In this document: piece after piece, positions 31,576 to 39,069 of the stretch | How positions within the stretch are numbered: the stretch's first letter is position 1 | Layout: the number at the start of each line of letters is the position of its first letter | From: Massilia phosphatilytica | GTDB lineage: Bacteria > Pseudomonadota > Gammaproteobacteria > Burkholderiales > Burkholderiaceae_D | Assembly (NCBI RefSeq): GCF_002968015.1 | Contig: NZ_PUIP01000008.1 | Coordinates: forward strand, 248,001 to 312,000 | Reading direction: 5' to 3' | Length of the DNA stretch: 64,000 nucleotides | Translations under genes and position numbers: made by a program | The notes under the pieces: generated by a model | What the model was told of the DNA's origin: nothing | Databases searched by the model: none | Seen by the model: the letters and a program-made list of their open reading frames with translations, nothing else

Positions 31576-32473
31576 AAAAGCGCAGCATTTCCTCGCTGGC
31601 CTTGGGACCCTGGGTGTCGGTGTAGCTGCCGTACAGATTGCCGCCCGACCAGGCATGGCCCGAACCGTGCACGGTCCATTGCTCGGCCAGCACGCTGCCG
31701 GTGTGTTCCCGATGAATCCGGCGGGTGAATTTCCGTCCGCCGGCGCAGCCGGTTTCTTCCACGATTGCGATGTCGGCGTGTCTGCGCTCGGCATGGCCGT
31801 CGACGGACTGGCGCACCACGTCGTTGCTGTTCTCGCGATTCACCATGGCGTCGGCATCGCCGTGAAACACGATGACCGGCAGACCGGCGTGCGGGGCGGT
31901 CGTCGCCGACGTGGCCGGATCGGGGCCGTCCCGCATGGCCTGCATCGCGCCGGCGCTGCTGGTCGCACTGCCGTGCGCCAGGCCGGAGTGGCTGCCGACC
32001 GCGCTGAACAGGTCGGGATACGTGCGTCCCAGGATCACCGCCATCGCGCCTCCGGACGACAGGCCGGCGACCGCGACGCGCCTGGCATCGACCGCATGGT
32101 CGGCCATGATACGCCGCGTGAGCCCCGCGATCAGCGCCGGCTCGCCCTCGTCGCGCCGTTGGTGGGCGCTGTCATACCAGTTCCAGCACCTGTTCCAGTG
32201 CGCGCTGCAGGACTGCTCGGGATACAGCACGAGGCACCCGTATTCCTCGGCCAGCGCATTCATGCCGGTGCCGCGGGCGAAATCGGTGGCGTCCTGGTTA
32301 CAGCCGTGCAGCATCACGACCAGCGGCATCGGCTGGCCGTTTGCGTTGTCCGGCACGAACAGCCGGTAATGGAGCACGCGCGCCCCGTCGTCGTAATGGC
32401 CAGACGCGAATGTCCCGCCGGACGGGCGCGGGACAGCGAACAACGACCACGCATCGATTATGGTACTGAACAT
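31475..32473 (-). CDS. PHB depolymerase-family esterase (LpqC-like)
   Basis: 332 residues starting MFSTIIDAWSLFAVPRPSGG. 'LVVMLHGCNQDATDFARGTGM' is the oxyanion region, 'VAGLSSGGAMAVILGRTYPD' the serine elbow, 'FHGDADAMVN' the acid, and 'SGHAWSGGNLYGSYTDTQGP' the catalytic His, the set of the short-chain PHB depolymerase / feruloyl esterase family. There is no clear signal peptide. The conserved part ends at 'FFMNHPA'; the last 27 residues are Ala/Pro/Arg-rich and lie antisense to the YceI-like gene. The phasin gene is upstream on the same strand, pointing to polyhydroxyalkanoate turnover inside the cell. Confidence 0.88.
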   Translation of the reverse strand: MFSTIIDAWSLFAVPRPSGGTFASGHYDDGARVLHYRLFVPDNANGQPMPLVVMLHGCNQDATDFARGTGMNALAEEYGCLVLYPEQSCSAHWNRCWNWYDSAHQRRDEGEPALIAGLTRRIMADHAVDARRVAVAGLSSGGAMAVILGRTYPDLFSAVGSHSGLAHGSATSSAGAMQAMRDGPDPATSATTAPHAGLPVIVFHGDADAMVNRENSNDVVRQSVDGHAERRHADIAIVEETGCAGGRKFTRRIHREHTGSVLAEQWTVHGSGHAWSGGNLYGSYTDTQGPKASEEMLRFFMNHPASSAARRSGSAPPARPAPTAARHPPRTA

Positions 32474-32546
32474 GGGCGCGCTCCTCGCAAGAATGCGGCG
32501 GCGGGGCCGCATGGCCACCGCCGCCGCAAAGGGCCGGGAACGGGCA

Positions 32547-33167
32547 TCAACGTGCCTGGCCCGGGGTCTTGTTGCCTGCCGGTCGGGCTTGATTGCCCTG
32601 CATATTGCCCTGGGCGCTGACTTTGCCTGCCGGGCCTTCGGCTTCTACACTGGCACTGGCTTCGTCACCGCCGCTTTGCCGATTGCCCTGGAACTGGGCG
32701 CCGGTCTTGTCGCCGCGTTCGAACGGGTCGCGGAAATTCTTGATGGTCTCCTCTTGCTGGCGCAAGCTCTTGTCCGTTTCTTCGACGGCGGCACGAGTGA
32801 CGTCATCGGCCAGCGCGCGGGCGGTCCGTGATGTCTCCTGCACGTGCTGTTCGGTGACCCGCGTCAGGTCGACCTGGGTGGAGGCGGCCAGCTGGGACAG
32901 ATGCTGGTGGTAGGCACGCAGCTTGTCGGTGGCGGGCTGGGCATGCGCTGCCGCGACCGACATCGCGTCGGTCGGGCGCTCGGTCGTCAGCAGGCGCTGG
33001 CCGGCGTTGGCGACTTCCTCGAACAAGGTCTGGTTCAACTGCATGTTCAGTTGGCTGACCTGCTGGAACGAGCGCGACAGAACCTGCGACAGCTCGTTGA
33101 AGAACGCGACCTGGGCATCGATGTGCGAGCGGAGGGCGGGATTGACGGATTGCGGAAATGGATACAT
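32547..33167 (-). CDS. Phasin family protein (PHA granule protein)
   Basis: 206 residues. The helical part 'ALRSHIDAQVAFFNELSQVL', 'SQLNMQLNQTLFEEVANAGQ' and 'ATDKLRAYHQHLSQLAASTQ' is the amphipathic phasin pattern. The last 60 residues are a low-complexity Gly/Gln/Asn/Glu tail ('QSGGDEASASVEAEGPAGK', 'NMQGNQARPAGNKTP'). Phasins coat polyhydroxyalkanoate granules. The gene precedes the PHB-type esterase on the same strand with a 73-base gap. No PHA synthase is in the window. Confidence 0.85.
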   Translation of the reverse strand: MYPFPQSVNPALRSHIDAQVAFFNELSQVLSRSFQQVSQLNMQLNQTLFEEVANAGQRLLTTERPTDAMSVAAAHAQPATDKLRAYHQHLSQLAASTQVDLTRVTEQHVQETSRTARALADDVTRAAVEETDKSLRQQEETIKNFRDPFERGDKTGAQFQGNRQSGGDEASASVEAEGPAGKVSAQGNMQGNQARPAGNKTPGQAR

Positions 33168-33388
33168 GGGTACCTTTACTTTATGAAAGTGAAAATGACG
33201 GGAATACGGTGAAGCGCCGGATGGATGCGTCGATACGCGGGGCGCTCAATGGGCAGAGCAGCCTGGGCTGCCTGGAAGGATGACGATCGCTGAAGATCGC
33301 GTGCAAGTGACTCACTATGCACTCTTTTTGAGGCACGTGCCGGAAATCCGCAAATGTATTTTCGTGTAGTGGGTGCTGGAAATAAAAG

Positions 33389-33727
33389 TCAGCCGTCCGG
33401 CCCGGAAAGCCCTGGTGCATGTTGCGCATACGCGAGCGCGGCGGACAACAGGTCGTAGCGATACGGGCCATAACAGTAGTGCCCGTGTTCGTACACGATG
33501 CCGTGCGCAGCCATGTGCAGCCGTTCTTCCGGCGTCGGACCGACCCATTGCTTCCACTGACGCGGCGTCGTGTCTTCGCGAAAACCGGGCCTGTCCCGGT
33601 CCTGTCGCGCATACGCGAGCGCGTCCGCGAGCCGGTCGTAGCTGTATTCCCGATAGTGATAGGCGCGGCCGTCGAACGAGATGCCGAAAGCGGCTGCGGA
33701 AGGTGGCAGAACAGGTGATGCGTCCAT
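33389..33727 (-). CDS. Small hypothetical protein with an internal YDxLxxALAYA repeat
   Basis: 112 residues, function unknown. Two copies of one 16-residue unit are seen: YREYSYDRLADALAYA (25-40) and YGPYRYDLLSAALAYA (86-101). Between them is 'WKQWVGPTPEERLHMAAHGI'. It is rich in Tyr and His and has no signal peptide or membrane helix. The ATG at 33727 has GAGGACATC before it, so it is likely real. It stands alone between the phasin gene and the immunity-like genes, each more than 200 bases away, so it is probably transcribed on its own. Confidence 0.7.
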   Translation of the reverse strand: MDASPVLPPSAAAFGISFDGRAYHYREYSYDRLADALAYARQDRDRPGFREDTTPRQWKQWVGPTPEERLHMAAHGIVYEHGHYCYGPYRYDLLSAALAYAQHAPGLSGPDG

Positions 33728-33883
33728 GATGTCCTCACTGGAAAGGCGCGACGCTGGTAGAACCGTCCGCCGGGTCGACGGTGCGCCCTGGACGGGACGG
33801 GAAGATGCCACCCTGACGATACACCAGGATGCGGCTTCGCCCGGTACGTTATGCATTGGCCTGTGCGGCTTGCCGCGGGTGGG

Positions 33884-33919
33884 AATGCGTGAGCTTTCGG
33901 GAGCGTCGAATTGTTATGC
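33884..33919 (+). promoter_or_regulatory. Promoter of the 33946 gene; copy 2 of a duplicated promoter-leader
   Basis: AATGCGTGAGCTTTCGG, identical to 30642-30658. Then 13 mostly different bases, TTATGCTG identical, and the ATG again 27 bases after TTATGC. The first ten coding bases (ATGCGCCTCA) are also the same in both copies. Confidence 0.55.
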
Positions 33920-33945
33920 TGCGCGTTCCATTGTGGGAGATTGCC

Positions 33946-34923
33946 ATGCGCCTCACCATAGTCGAGGGTACGAAAAGCGTCGCCGGCGTGCTGCTCTGGT
34001 CGGCCGGACACGTCGTCAACGCCCTCGCCGTGCTGGCGGCCGGCATGTACGTCGTGTTCTGCGTCGCCTGGCTGCACGCGCCGCTGCCTGACGTCCTGCG
34101 CGTCACCGTCATGATGGCGCTGCCCGTCCTCGGGCTGGCCTGGCTGTGCCGCTGGGGCGGCCGGCGCCTGTGGAAACCAGCGCCCGCGAATATGCCCTCG
34201 TCCCCGCGCTCACCGGCCAGGCGCTGGCTGCTGGCCGTGGCCGGCGTCGCCGTGGCCATCGCCTCCGGCGCGATCGTCCACACCGGCGTGCGGGAGTACC
34301 AGTGCAGCGTCGACCGGTCCCAACACGCGGCGACGTATGCGGCCGACGCGCTCAGGAACGGCTTCGAGCGCGTCTGCGAAGGCGATCTCGCGCGTTTCGA
34401 CATCGCGTTTCAAGCGCTTGCGAAGGCGACCCGCAAGCTGGCGTTCACGCCGGTCGACCTGACGCACACGCCCTTCGCGCAATTCGAGAGCCTGGGCGGC
34501 CGGGCCGAATCGGTTATCGACGTTCCTTCGCGCCTGTACCGCGGCTTCCGCATGCCGGACGGGCACCGGGTCACCCTGTTGGAACACGACATGTCCGCCG
34601 ACGGCAGCCGCGGCTGGCGCGATCCGAAAGACGAACCGGAACGCATCAACGGCCTGCCGGCCAGGCTCGTCGTCAAGGAAGCGGCGTCGGGCAAGGCGGT
34701 CTCGCTGCTGTCCTGGTTCGAAGGCAGGCGCGGATACCAGTTGTGGGTCGATGCCAACGTCGTGCGCGTCCCGCTGCGCGACCGGTTGTTCGCGCTGGCG
34801 GCGTCGTTGCCGCGCGCCGTGCCGGCCTGCCCGAACGAGCCGCCGCCCGCGCCGCTGCCCGATGTATTGACCCAGGCGCAGATGGAGGCGATGGTCGACC
34901 GAAGCAAACTCCCGTGCAAATAA
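33946..34923 (+). CDS. Membrane-anchored protein, possible T6SS Tli4-type immunity protein
   Basis: 325 residues. Two hydrophobic helices at about 15-50, another at about 88-105 ('RRWLLAVAGVAVAIASGAIV'), then a soluble domain with 'CSVDRSQHAATYAADALRN', 'ESVIDVPSRLYRGFRMPDG' and 'EPERINGLPARLVVKEAASG'. The late pattern (small domain with NGLPAR, then 'SWFEGRRGYQLWV') resembles the C-terminal domain of Tli4, the immunity partner of T6SS lipases. This is inference; no effector gene lies here. The ATG at 33946 follows GGGAGATTGCC. The C-terminus 'DVLTQAQMEAMVDRSKLPCK' is repeated as a broken copy at 35231-35320, as in arrays of duplicated immunity genes. Confidence 0.7.
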   Translation: MRLTIVEGTKSVAGVLLWSAGHVVNALAVLAAGMYVVFCVAWLHAPLPDVLRVTVMMALPVLGLAWLCRWGGRRLWKPAPANMPSSPRSPARRWLLAVAGVAVAIASGAIVHTGVREYQCSVDRSQHAATYAADALRNGFERVCEGDLARFDIAFQALAKATRKLAFTPVDLTHTPFAQFESLGGRAESVIDVPSRLYRGFRMPDGHRVTLLEHDMSADGSRGWRDPKDEPERINGLPARLVVKEAASGKAVSLLSWFEGRRGYQLWVDANVVRVPLRDRLFALAASLPRAVPACPNEPPPAPLPDVLTQAQMEAMVDRSKLPCK

Positions 34924-34942
34924 AATCCCAGGCGAGCTTCCA

Positions 34943-35224
34943 ATGGAATACAAGACACACAATGGCTGGACGATCGAATTCAGAAAAAACGTTCACATGT
35001 ATTTCCACAGCCTCAAGGTGGTCAAGGACGGCCGAACGTTGGATGTCCCTTGTGAAGATACACCGTATGATTTTGTCGCAATCTGGCCCTATCAATTGCA
35101 TCTGAACGCGGCCGAATCGCTGGACCTGCTCGAAGGTTTGCGTGATTGGGCAAACCAGTCCGGCATGAAGTACAGGCTCTACAAGACCAGGGAAAACTAT
35201 GAAACCAATGATGGTCTCCGGTGA
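34943..35224 (+). CDS. Small hypothetical protein, low GC, in the immunity-like cluster
   Basis: 93 residues, no domain recognised. Sequence features: 'MEYKTHNGWTIEFRKNVHMY', aromatic- and charge-rich, 'PYDFVAIWPYQLHLNAAESL', and a basic C-terminus. No signal peptide. The ATG follows AGGCGAG and lies 19 bases after the preceding stop codon, so it is probably co-transcribed. GC is visibly below the neighbours and codon choice is less G/C at third positions, a sign of later arrival. Directly after its stop codon, in the same frame, lies the broken tail of a second Tli4-like copy. Confidence 0.65.
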   Translation: MEYKTHNGWTIEFRKNVHMYFHSLKVVKDGRTLDVPCEDTPYDFVAIWPYQLHLNAAESLDLLEGLRDWANQSGMKYRLYKTRENYETNDGLR

Positions 35225-35230
35225 AGCCGT

Positions 35231-35320
35231 GTCCAAAGCGCGAACGAGTCGATGTCCAAGGTGTTGACCCAGGCGCAAATGAATGCGATCGTGAACCAGA
35301 GCAAACGGCCTTGCAAATGA
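35231..35320 (+). pseudogene. C-terminal remnant of a second copy of the 33946 gene
   Basis: The frame reads ...SANESMSKVLTQAQMNAIVN and ends QSKRPCK-stop, against NEPPPAPLPDVLTQAQMEAM and VDRSKLPCK-stop at the end of the intact gene. Both end at the same stop position. No ribosome site or start of its own is visible, so this is a leftover of a duplicated gene whose front part was replaced. Confidence 0.7.
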
Positions 35321-35348
35321 TCGTCGGTACAATCGAATGACGTTTCTT

Positions 35349-35669
35349 ATGGCAACCTACGAACTACGCTACTTCTTTGACTACGGTTCCGGAATTTGCT
35401 TGTGGTCATTGAATGAAGAGGCTAACAAAAAATTTGGTTACCCAGTTGAGCTTGAAGGTCTGGGCCTTCCTTCAGATGTCAAAAATCTTGCGTTGGATCT
35501 GCTGCGCCGGTTCGATAGGTCTCTTGACTGGGATGATCCAGCCGGCCCATCTGTTTGGTCGATCGACGACCGCGATCGCTTCAACATAGATTCGCAGAAG
35601 CTTTTGCAGCAGCTACGCGAGCATTTAGGCGAAGATTTTCGAATCAAGGACGAACGGAAAATACGGTAA
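35349..35669 (+). CDS. Small acidic hypothetical protein, low GC, immunity-like
   Basis: 106 residues from ATG 35349 (ATG 35337 would add four). 'MATYELRYFFDYGSGICLWS' then 'GLGLPSDVKNLALDLLRRFD' and 'LLQQLREHLGEDFRIKDERK'. The acidic middle 'DRSLDWDDPAGPSVWSIDD' and the small size resemble immunity proteins of polymorphic toxins, but no family could be fixed. GC is clearly lower than the genome average here. No good ribosome site is seen for either start. The convergent imuB gene ends 19 bases away. Confidence 0.6.
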   Translation: MATYELRYFFDYGSGICLWSLNEEANKKFGYPVELEGLGLPSDVKNLALDLLRRFDRSLDWDDPAGPSVWSIDDRDRFNIDSQKLLQQLREHLGEDFRIKDERKIR

Positions 35670-35688
35670 AAACCTTGAATCGCACCGC

Positions 35689-37164
35689 TCACCCGAACAA
35701 CCCGTGCAAAAACCACTTCGGCCCCTCATCCCCCATGCCGATCCGTTCCCGATACACCCAGTACAACGTGTGATCCAGCCCTTCGGCAATGAAGTAATCG
35801 CGCGTCTCCGGCCCATCCCACCAGCCGGCCTCGATGCGCTCCGGGTTCGACGCCATCCGCAGCGGTGAGCCATAGAACGGGCGGTGATCGCGCATCAGCA
35901 GCGCGATCGGCCGGGCCAGCAGCCACGTGGGACGCGGCAGGCTCAGGACGTCGGGCGGCAGTTGCGCGTTGCGCGCCTTGTCGCTGACCTTCTGCTGGAC
36001 CGGCACCCAGACGTTGGCCTGCTCCGGTCGGTAGTCGGCCAGCGGCAGCGGTTGCAGGACGTTTTCCGGGCCCAGGCGCGCGGCCAGCAGTTCCAGCATG
36101 CGCATGCGGTCGTCCTCGCTGCCGCCCGGTTCGGGAAACAGCGACGCGTTCGGCGGCGCCATCGGCCGCACCTGCAGCGCTTCCAGCACGAGGCCGATCA
36201 CGGGCGCCTCCAGCGTCAACCGGCCCAGGCGTTCCCTGAGCAGGCGGATCAGATGCTCGTCGCGCCACGTCGGTTCGGCCAGCACGATCTCGACGCTGGT
36301 CGGCGGACGCGCGACCCGTCCCCGTTCATGCTCCAGCTGCAGCGTGATGCGCTCCACCGCCAGCTGGCGCGCGCACAGCCATCCGGTCAGTTGCAGCAGC
36401 AGGCATTGCGCGCCCGCCAGCAGCAAGTCGGCGTCATCGATGCGGTCGTACAGTTCCAGGCGCGCGCGGAAGGTTTCCGGCGGCGCGATCCACTCGTACA
36501 GTTCCGGCGCGAGGCCGTAGGCGGCGTCGAGCAGGTCGAGCAATTCGCGGCCGCAGCGCCGCTGCAGGCCGGGGCGCGGCAGGCGGCGCAGGTCGCCCAG
36601 CGTGAGACAGCCGATGCCGTCGAACCAGGCCGCGTACGGCCGCGCCGGCGGCATCAGGAGCACGGCCAGCCGGTCGAGCCGGCGCAGCAACGCTTCCATG
36701 CGCACGGCGCGGCCCGCGTTCGCGCGCGCCAGCAGCCACGCACCGCGCGCGGTGGGCGCGCACGCGAGCGAGGCCGTGAAGCCCAGCGCGCGCATGTTGG
36801 CGTGCACCCTCCGGCACAGCGCGCGGATGCCGCCGAACAGGCGCAGGCTCGCGCCGACGTCCATCAGCAGGGTCGATTCCTCGGCTTCCGCCACCTGCGG
36901 CGTGTACTGCAGCAGGGCCAGCGCCACCGCCTGGCGCGCGTCCGCCTCCTGCGCCGGCGCGCGCTCGTGGATGCGCGCGTCGGGCAGCAGCATCAGCACG
37001 CCGCCGCGGCGCATGCCGGTGCGCACACCGGCGTCCTGCGCGTATTGCGAAGCCACCAGCACGCGCTCCTGGTCGAGTACAACGCTGCCAGTGTCAGTGG
37101 ACCAGCTCGGTGTGAACACCTCCAGCGGCAACCGGGGCAGGTGCAGTGCGATCCACAGGCGCAT
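35689..37164 (-). CDS. imuB: ImuB, Y-family DNA-polymerase-like mutagenesis protein
   Basis: 491 residues starting MRLWIALHLPRLPLEVFTPS, the ImuB style. It has the fold of a Y-family polymerase (little-finger region about 230-340) but the catalytic acidic residues of DinB are not present, as known for ImuB, which instead bridges the beta clamp, ImuA and DnaE2. The start overlaps the end of imuA by 71 bases. It takes part in error-prone repair during the SOS response. The usual third partner, dnaE2, is not next to it; the region after it holds unrelated low-GC genes. Confidence 0.9.
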   Translation of the reverse strand: MRLWIALHLPRLPLEVFTPSWSTDTGSVVLDQERVLVASQYAQDAGVRTGMRRGGVLMLLPDARIHERAPAQEADARQAVALALLQYTPQVAEAEESTLLMDVGASLRLFGGIRALCRRVHANMRALGFTASLACAPTARGAWLLARANAGRAVRMEALLRRLDRLAVLLMPPARPYAAWFDGIGCLTLGDLRRLPRPGLQRRCGRELLDLLDAAYGLAPELYEWIAPPETFRARLELYDRIDDADLLLAGAQCLLLQLTGWLCARQLAVERITLQLEHERGRVARPPTSVEIVLAEPTWRDEHLIRLLRERLGRLTLEAPVIGLVLEALQVRPMAPPNASLFPEPGGSEDDRMRMLELLAARLGPENVLQPLPLADYRPEQANVWVPVQQKVSDKARNAQLPPDVLSLPRPTWLLARPIALLMRDHRPFYGSPLRMASNPERIEAGWWDGPETRDYFIAEGLDHTLYWVYRERIGMGDEGPKWFLHGLFG

Positions 37165-37804
37165 GGCGATTGGGCAGGTAAGAGGTCAAGGGAAGGAACA
37201 GGGTCGCGTCGCGCTGCGGTCCGCGGCGTTTGACGAAACCGATCTCGATACCACCCGCCTGCGGCCGCAGGGACAGGCGCAGCGGCGCCGGCGAGGCGTC
37301 CTGGCCGGCCGCCAGCGGCCGCATCATGAAGAACAGGGTTTCCCCCGCCTGCGCGGCCAGGTGCAGGCGGCGCAGGTTGTCGGCGCGGACGTTGTTCTGC
37401 CAGAACAGCAGTGCGCCGCAACTGCCGCTGCGCAGCACCTGCTCCGCCGCCCACAGCGCGTCCGCCGTGCGGGTCGCGCGCACCCAGATCAGTTGCGAGG
37501 GCGGCACCCCGAGCGCGGCCAGCGCCAGCGCCTGGGGCGGATGCGGCGGCTGCAGCAGCACGATGCGCCGCTGCGCCACGGCCGCCAGTGCGGGACGCAG
37601 CAGGCGCATCTCGCCGATGCCGGGCTGTTGCAGCAACAGGTCGACGAGCGTCCCCGTCGGCCAGCCGCCGCCGGGCAACTGGGCCGACAGGGTGGGATGG
37701 CCGGTATCGATGCAGCGCGTGTTCCCACGCGCCAGCTGCGAGGCAAGCCAAAGCGACGGATGCAACGCCTCAGGCGCTGCAGATATTGAACCTGAGCAAT
37801 TCAT
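37094..37804 (-). CDS. imuA: ImuA, RecA-like SOS mutagenesis protein
   Basis: 236 residues. After 'PTLSAQLPGGGWPTGTLVDL' (the RecA/SulA-like loop where true RecA has a Walker A motif) come 'LLLQQPGIGEMRLLRPALAA' and 'QALALAALGVPPSQLIWVRA', the ImuA pattern. It works with ImuB in translesion synthesis. The ATG at 37804 was chosen because the frame upstream of it runs through the LexA box. No good ribosome site is seen. The LexA box ends 16 bases before the start. Confidence 0.9.
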   Translation of the reverse strand: MNCSGSISAAPEALHPSLWLASQLARGNTRCIDTGHPTLSAQLPGGGWPTGTLVDLLLQQPGIGEMRLLRPALAAVAQRRIVLLQPPHPPQALALAALGVPPSQLIWVRATRTADALWAAEQVLRSGSCGALLFWQNNVRADNLRRLHLAAQAGETLFFMMRPLAAGQDASPAPLRLSLRPQAGGIEIGFVKRRGPQRDATLFLPLTSYLPNRHAPVDRTAPAPVAAGGVHTELVH

Positions 37805-37820
37805 GTATGATGCGAAGAAA

Positions 37821-37840
37821 TACTGTATAAACATACAGTA
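37821..37840. promoter_or_regulatory. LexA (SOS) box of imuA-imuB
   Basis: On the coding (minus) strand TACTGTATGTTTATACAGTA, differing in two central bases from the ideal E. coli-type SOS box. It overlaps where the -10 of the imuA promoter must be, so LexA should block transcription tightly until DNA damage. Confidence 0.93.
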
Positions 37841-37882
37841 CTATTCTCATCAGGTTTTGGCAAGATTAATCTTATTGAATCT

Positions 37883-37948
37883 TCGTAGGGTGGGCAGCTC
37901 TACCGAAAAGCGCGCGTTACCACGAACACGGACGCTGCCCACGCGTAA
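37883..37948. repeat. REP-like palindromic repeat, second copy
   Basis: CGTAGGGTGGGCAGC (37884) pairs with GCTGCCCACGCGTA (37934) around a loop of about 35 bases. The core matches the repeat at 15447-15513. It lies between the imu operon and the porin gene. Confidence 0.65.
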
Positions 37949-37974
37949 GGCCGGCATGCCACCGGCCGCAACGA

Positions 37975-39048
37975 TCAAAACGCGTGCCGTATCCCGAGAT
38001 CGACCGCCCCGTTCCCCGTGCCCCCTTCGATGGCGCTGCCCACCGTGTAGCTGGCCCCGTGCCGGTTCACGATATGCGCGATCGCGGAATACAGCTCGGT
38101 GCGGCGCGACAGCGCGTAGCGGTAACCGAGCGCGTACTGGCTCGCATCCTGGTCGAGCGCGCCGCGGTCGTCCTTGTGGATCCACGACACCATCCACGTG
38201 TGCGGGCCGGACGGGATCGTGGCGCCGAGCAGCACGTCGCGGCTGTCGCTGGATGCCACCGGCGTGCCGGGCCGGCCGTACGGGTTCGCCGTGTTGCGCA
38301 GCAGGGAGCTGTTCAGGCCCTTGTTGACGCCGTACGCGGCGTGCGCCTTCACGACGCCGAAATCGTAGACCGCGGCCAGCACCGTGTTCTTCGCGCTGCC
38401 CAGGTTCTTGACGGTCGCCGTGTCGTTGTTGCGGTAGTGGTAGCCGAGCCGCGCGTGCAGCGGGCCCGCATTGTAGTCGAGCGCCCCGCCGAACTGGCGG
38501 CTGGCCGTGCTGTCGCCACTCACTTCGCCGGCGCCGTACACCAATTCCGCGCTCACGCCGCCGCTGACGGGCGACACGTACTTGAGCGAGTTGTCCATGC
38601 GGCTGGCCGAATTGCCGGTGGGGGCCATCAGGTTCTTCGTGTCGCCCGCGTAGCCGGACCCGAACGGGTCGGCCAGCACCACCGTCAGGTATTGCGGCGT
38701 GTACTGGCGGCCCGCCGTCAGCGTGCCGAAGCCGCCCTGCAGGCCGACGTACGCCTGGCGCCCGAACAACAGCCCGCCCTGGCCCTGCACACCGGTGTCG
38801 GCCTGGAAGCCGCTCTCCAGCAGGAACAGCGCGGCAAGACCGTTGCCCAGTTCCTCGCGCCCCTTGAAGCCGAGCCGCGAGCCGCCGCCCACGCCGCTCG
38901 TGATCTTGGTCACGTCGCCGCCGCTGCCGCCCGTCTCACGCACGACGGCGACGTCGAGGAGGCCATACACGTTGATGGCCGCGCCATCGGCGGCTGCGGC
39001 GTCCACGCAAAGTGCCGCGAGCGCGCCGGCACACAGAATCATTTTCAT
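37975..39048 (-). CDS. Gram-negative porin (Burkholderiales OmpC-type)
   Basis: 357 residues with signal peptide MKMILCAGALAALCVDAAAA, then 'INVYGLLDVAVVRETGG', 'SRLGFKGREELGNGLAALF', 'LFGRQAYVGLQGGFGTLTAG' and a final 'VDLGIRHAF', the pattern of 16-stranded beta-proteobacterial porins ending in Phe. It lets small solutes cross the outer membrane. It sits 21 bases after the 5-oxoprolinase gene on the same strand with GAAAGGCAAGAG before the ATG, so it may belong to that catabolic operon as the entry route. Confidence 0.92.
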   Translation of the reverse strand: MKMILCAGALAALCVDAAAADGAAINVYGLLDVAVVRETGGSGGDVTKITSGVGGGSRLGFKGREELGNGLAALFLLESGFQADTGVQGQGGLLFGRQAYVGLQGGFGTLTAGRQYTPQYLTVVLADPFGSGYAGDTKNLMAPTGNSASRMDNSLKYVSPVSGGVSAELVYGAGEVSGDSTASRQFGGALDYNAGPLHARLGYHYRNNDTATVKNLGSAKNTVLAAVYDFGVVKAHAAYGVNKGLNSSLLRNTANPYGRPGTPVASSDSRDVLLGATIPSGPHTWMVSWIHKDDRGALDQDASQYALGYRYALSRRTELYSAIAHIVNRHGASYTVGSAIEGGTGNGAVDLGIRHAF

Positions 39049-39069
39049 CTCTTGCCTTTCTCGTAGTGG

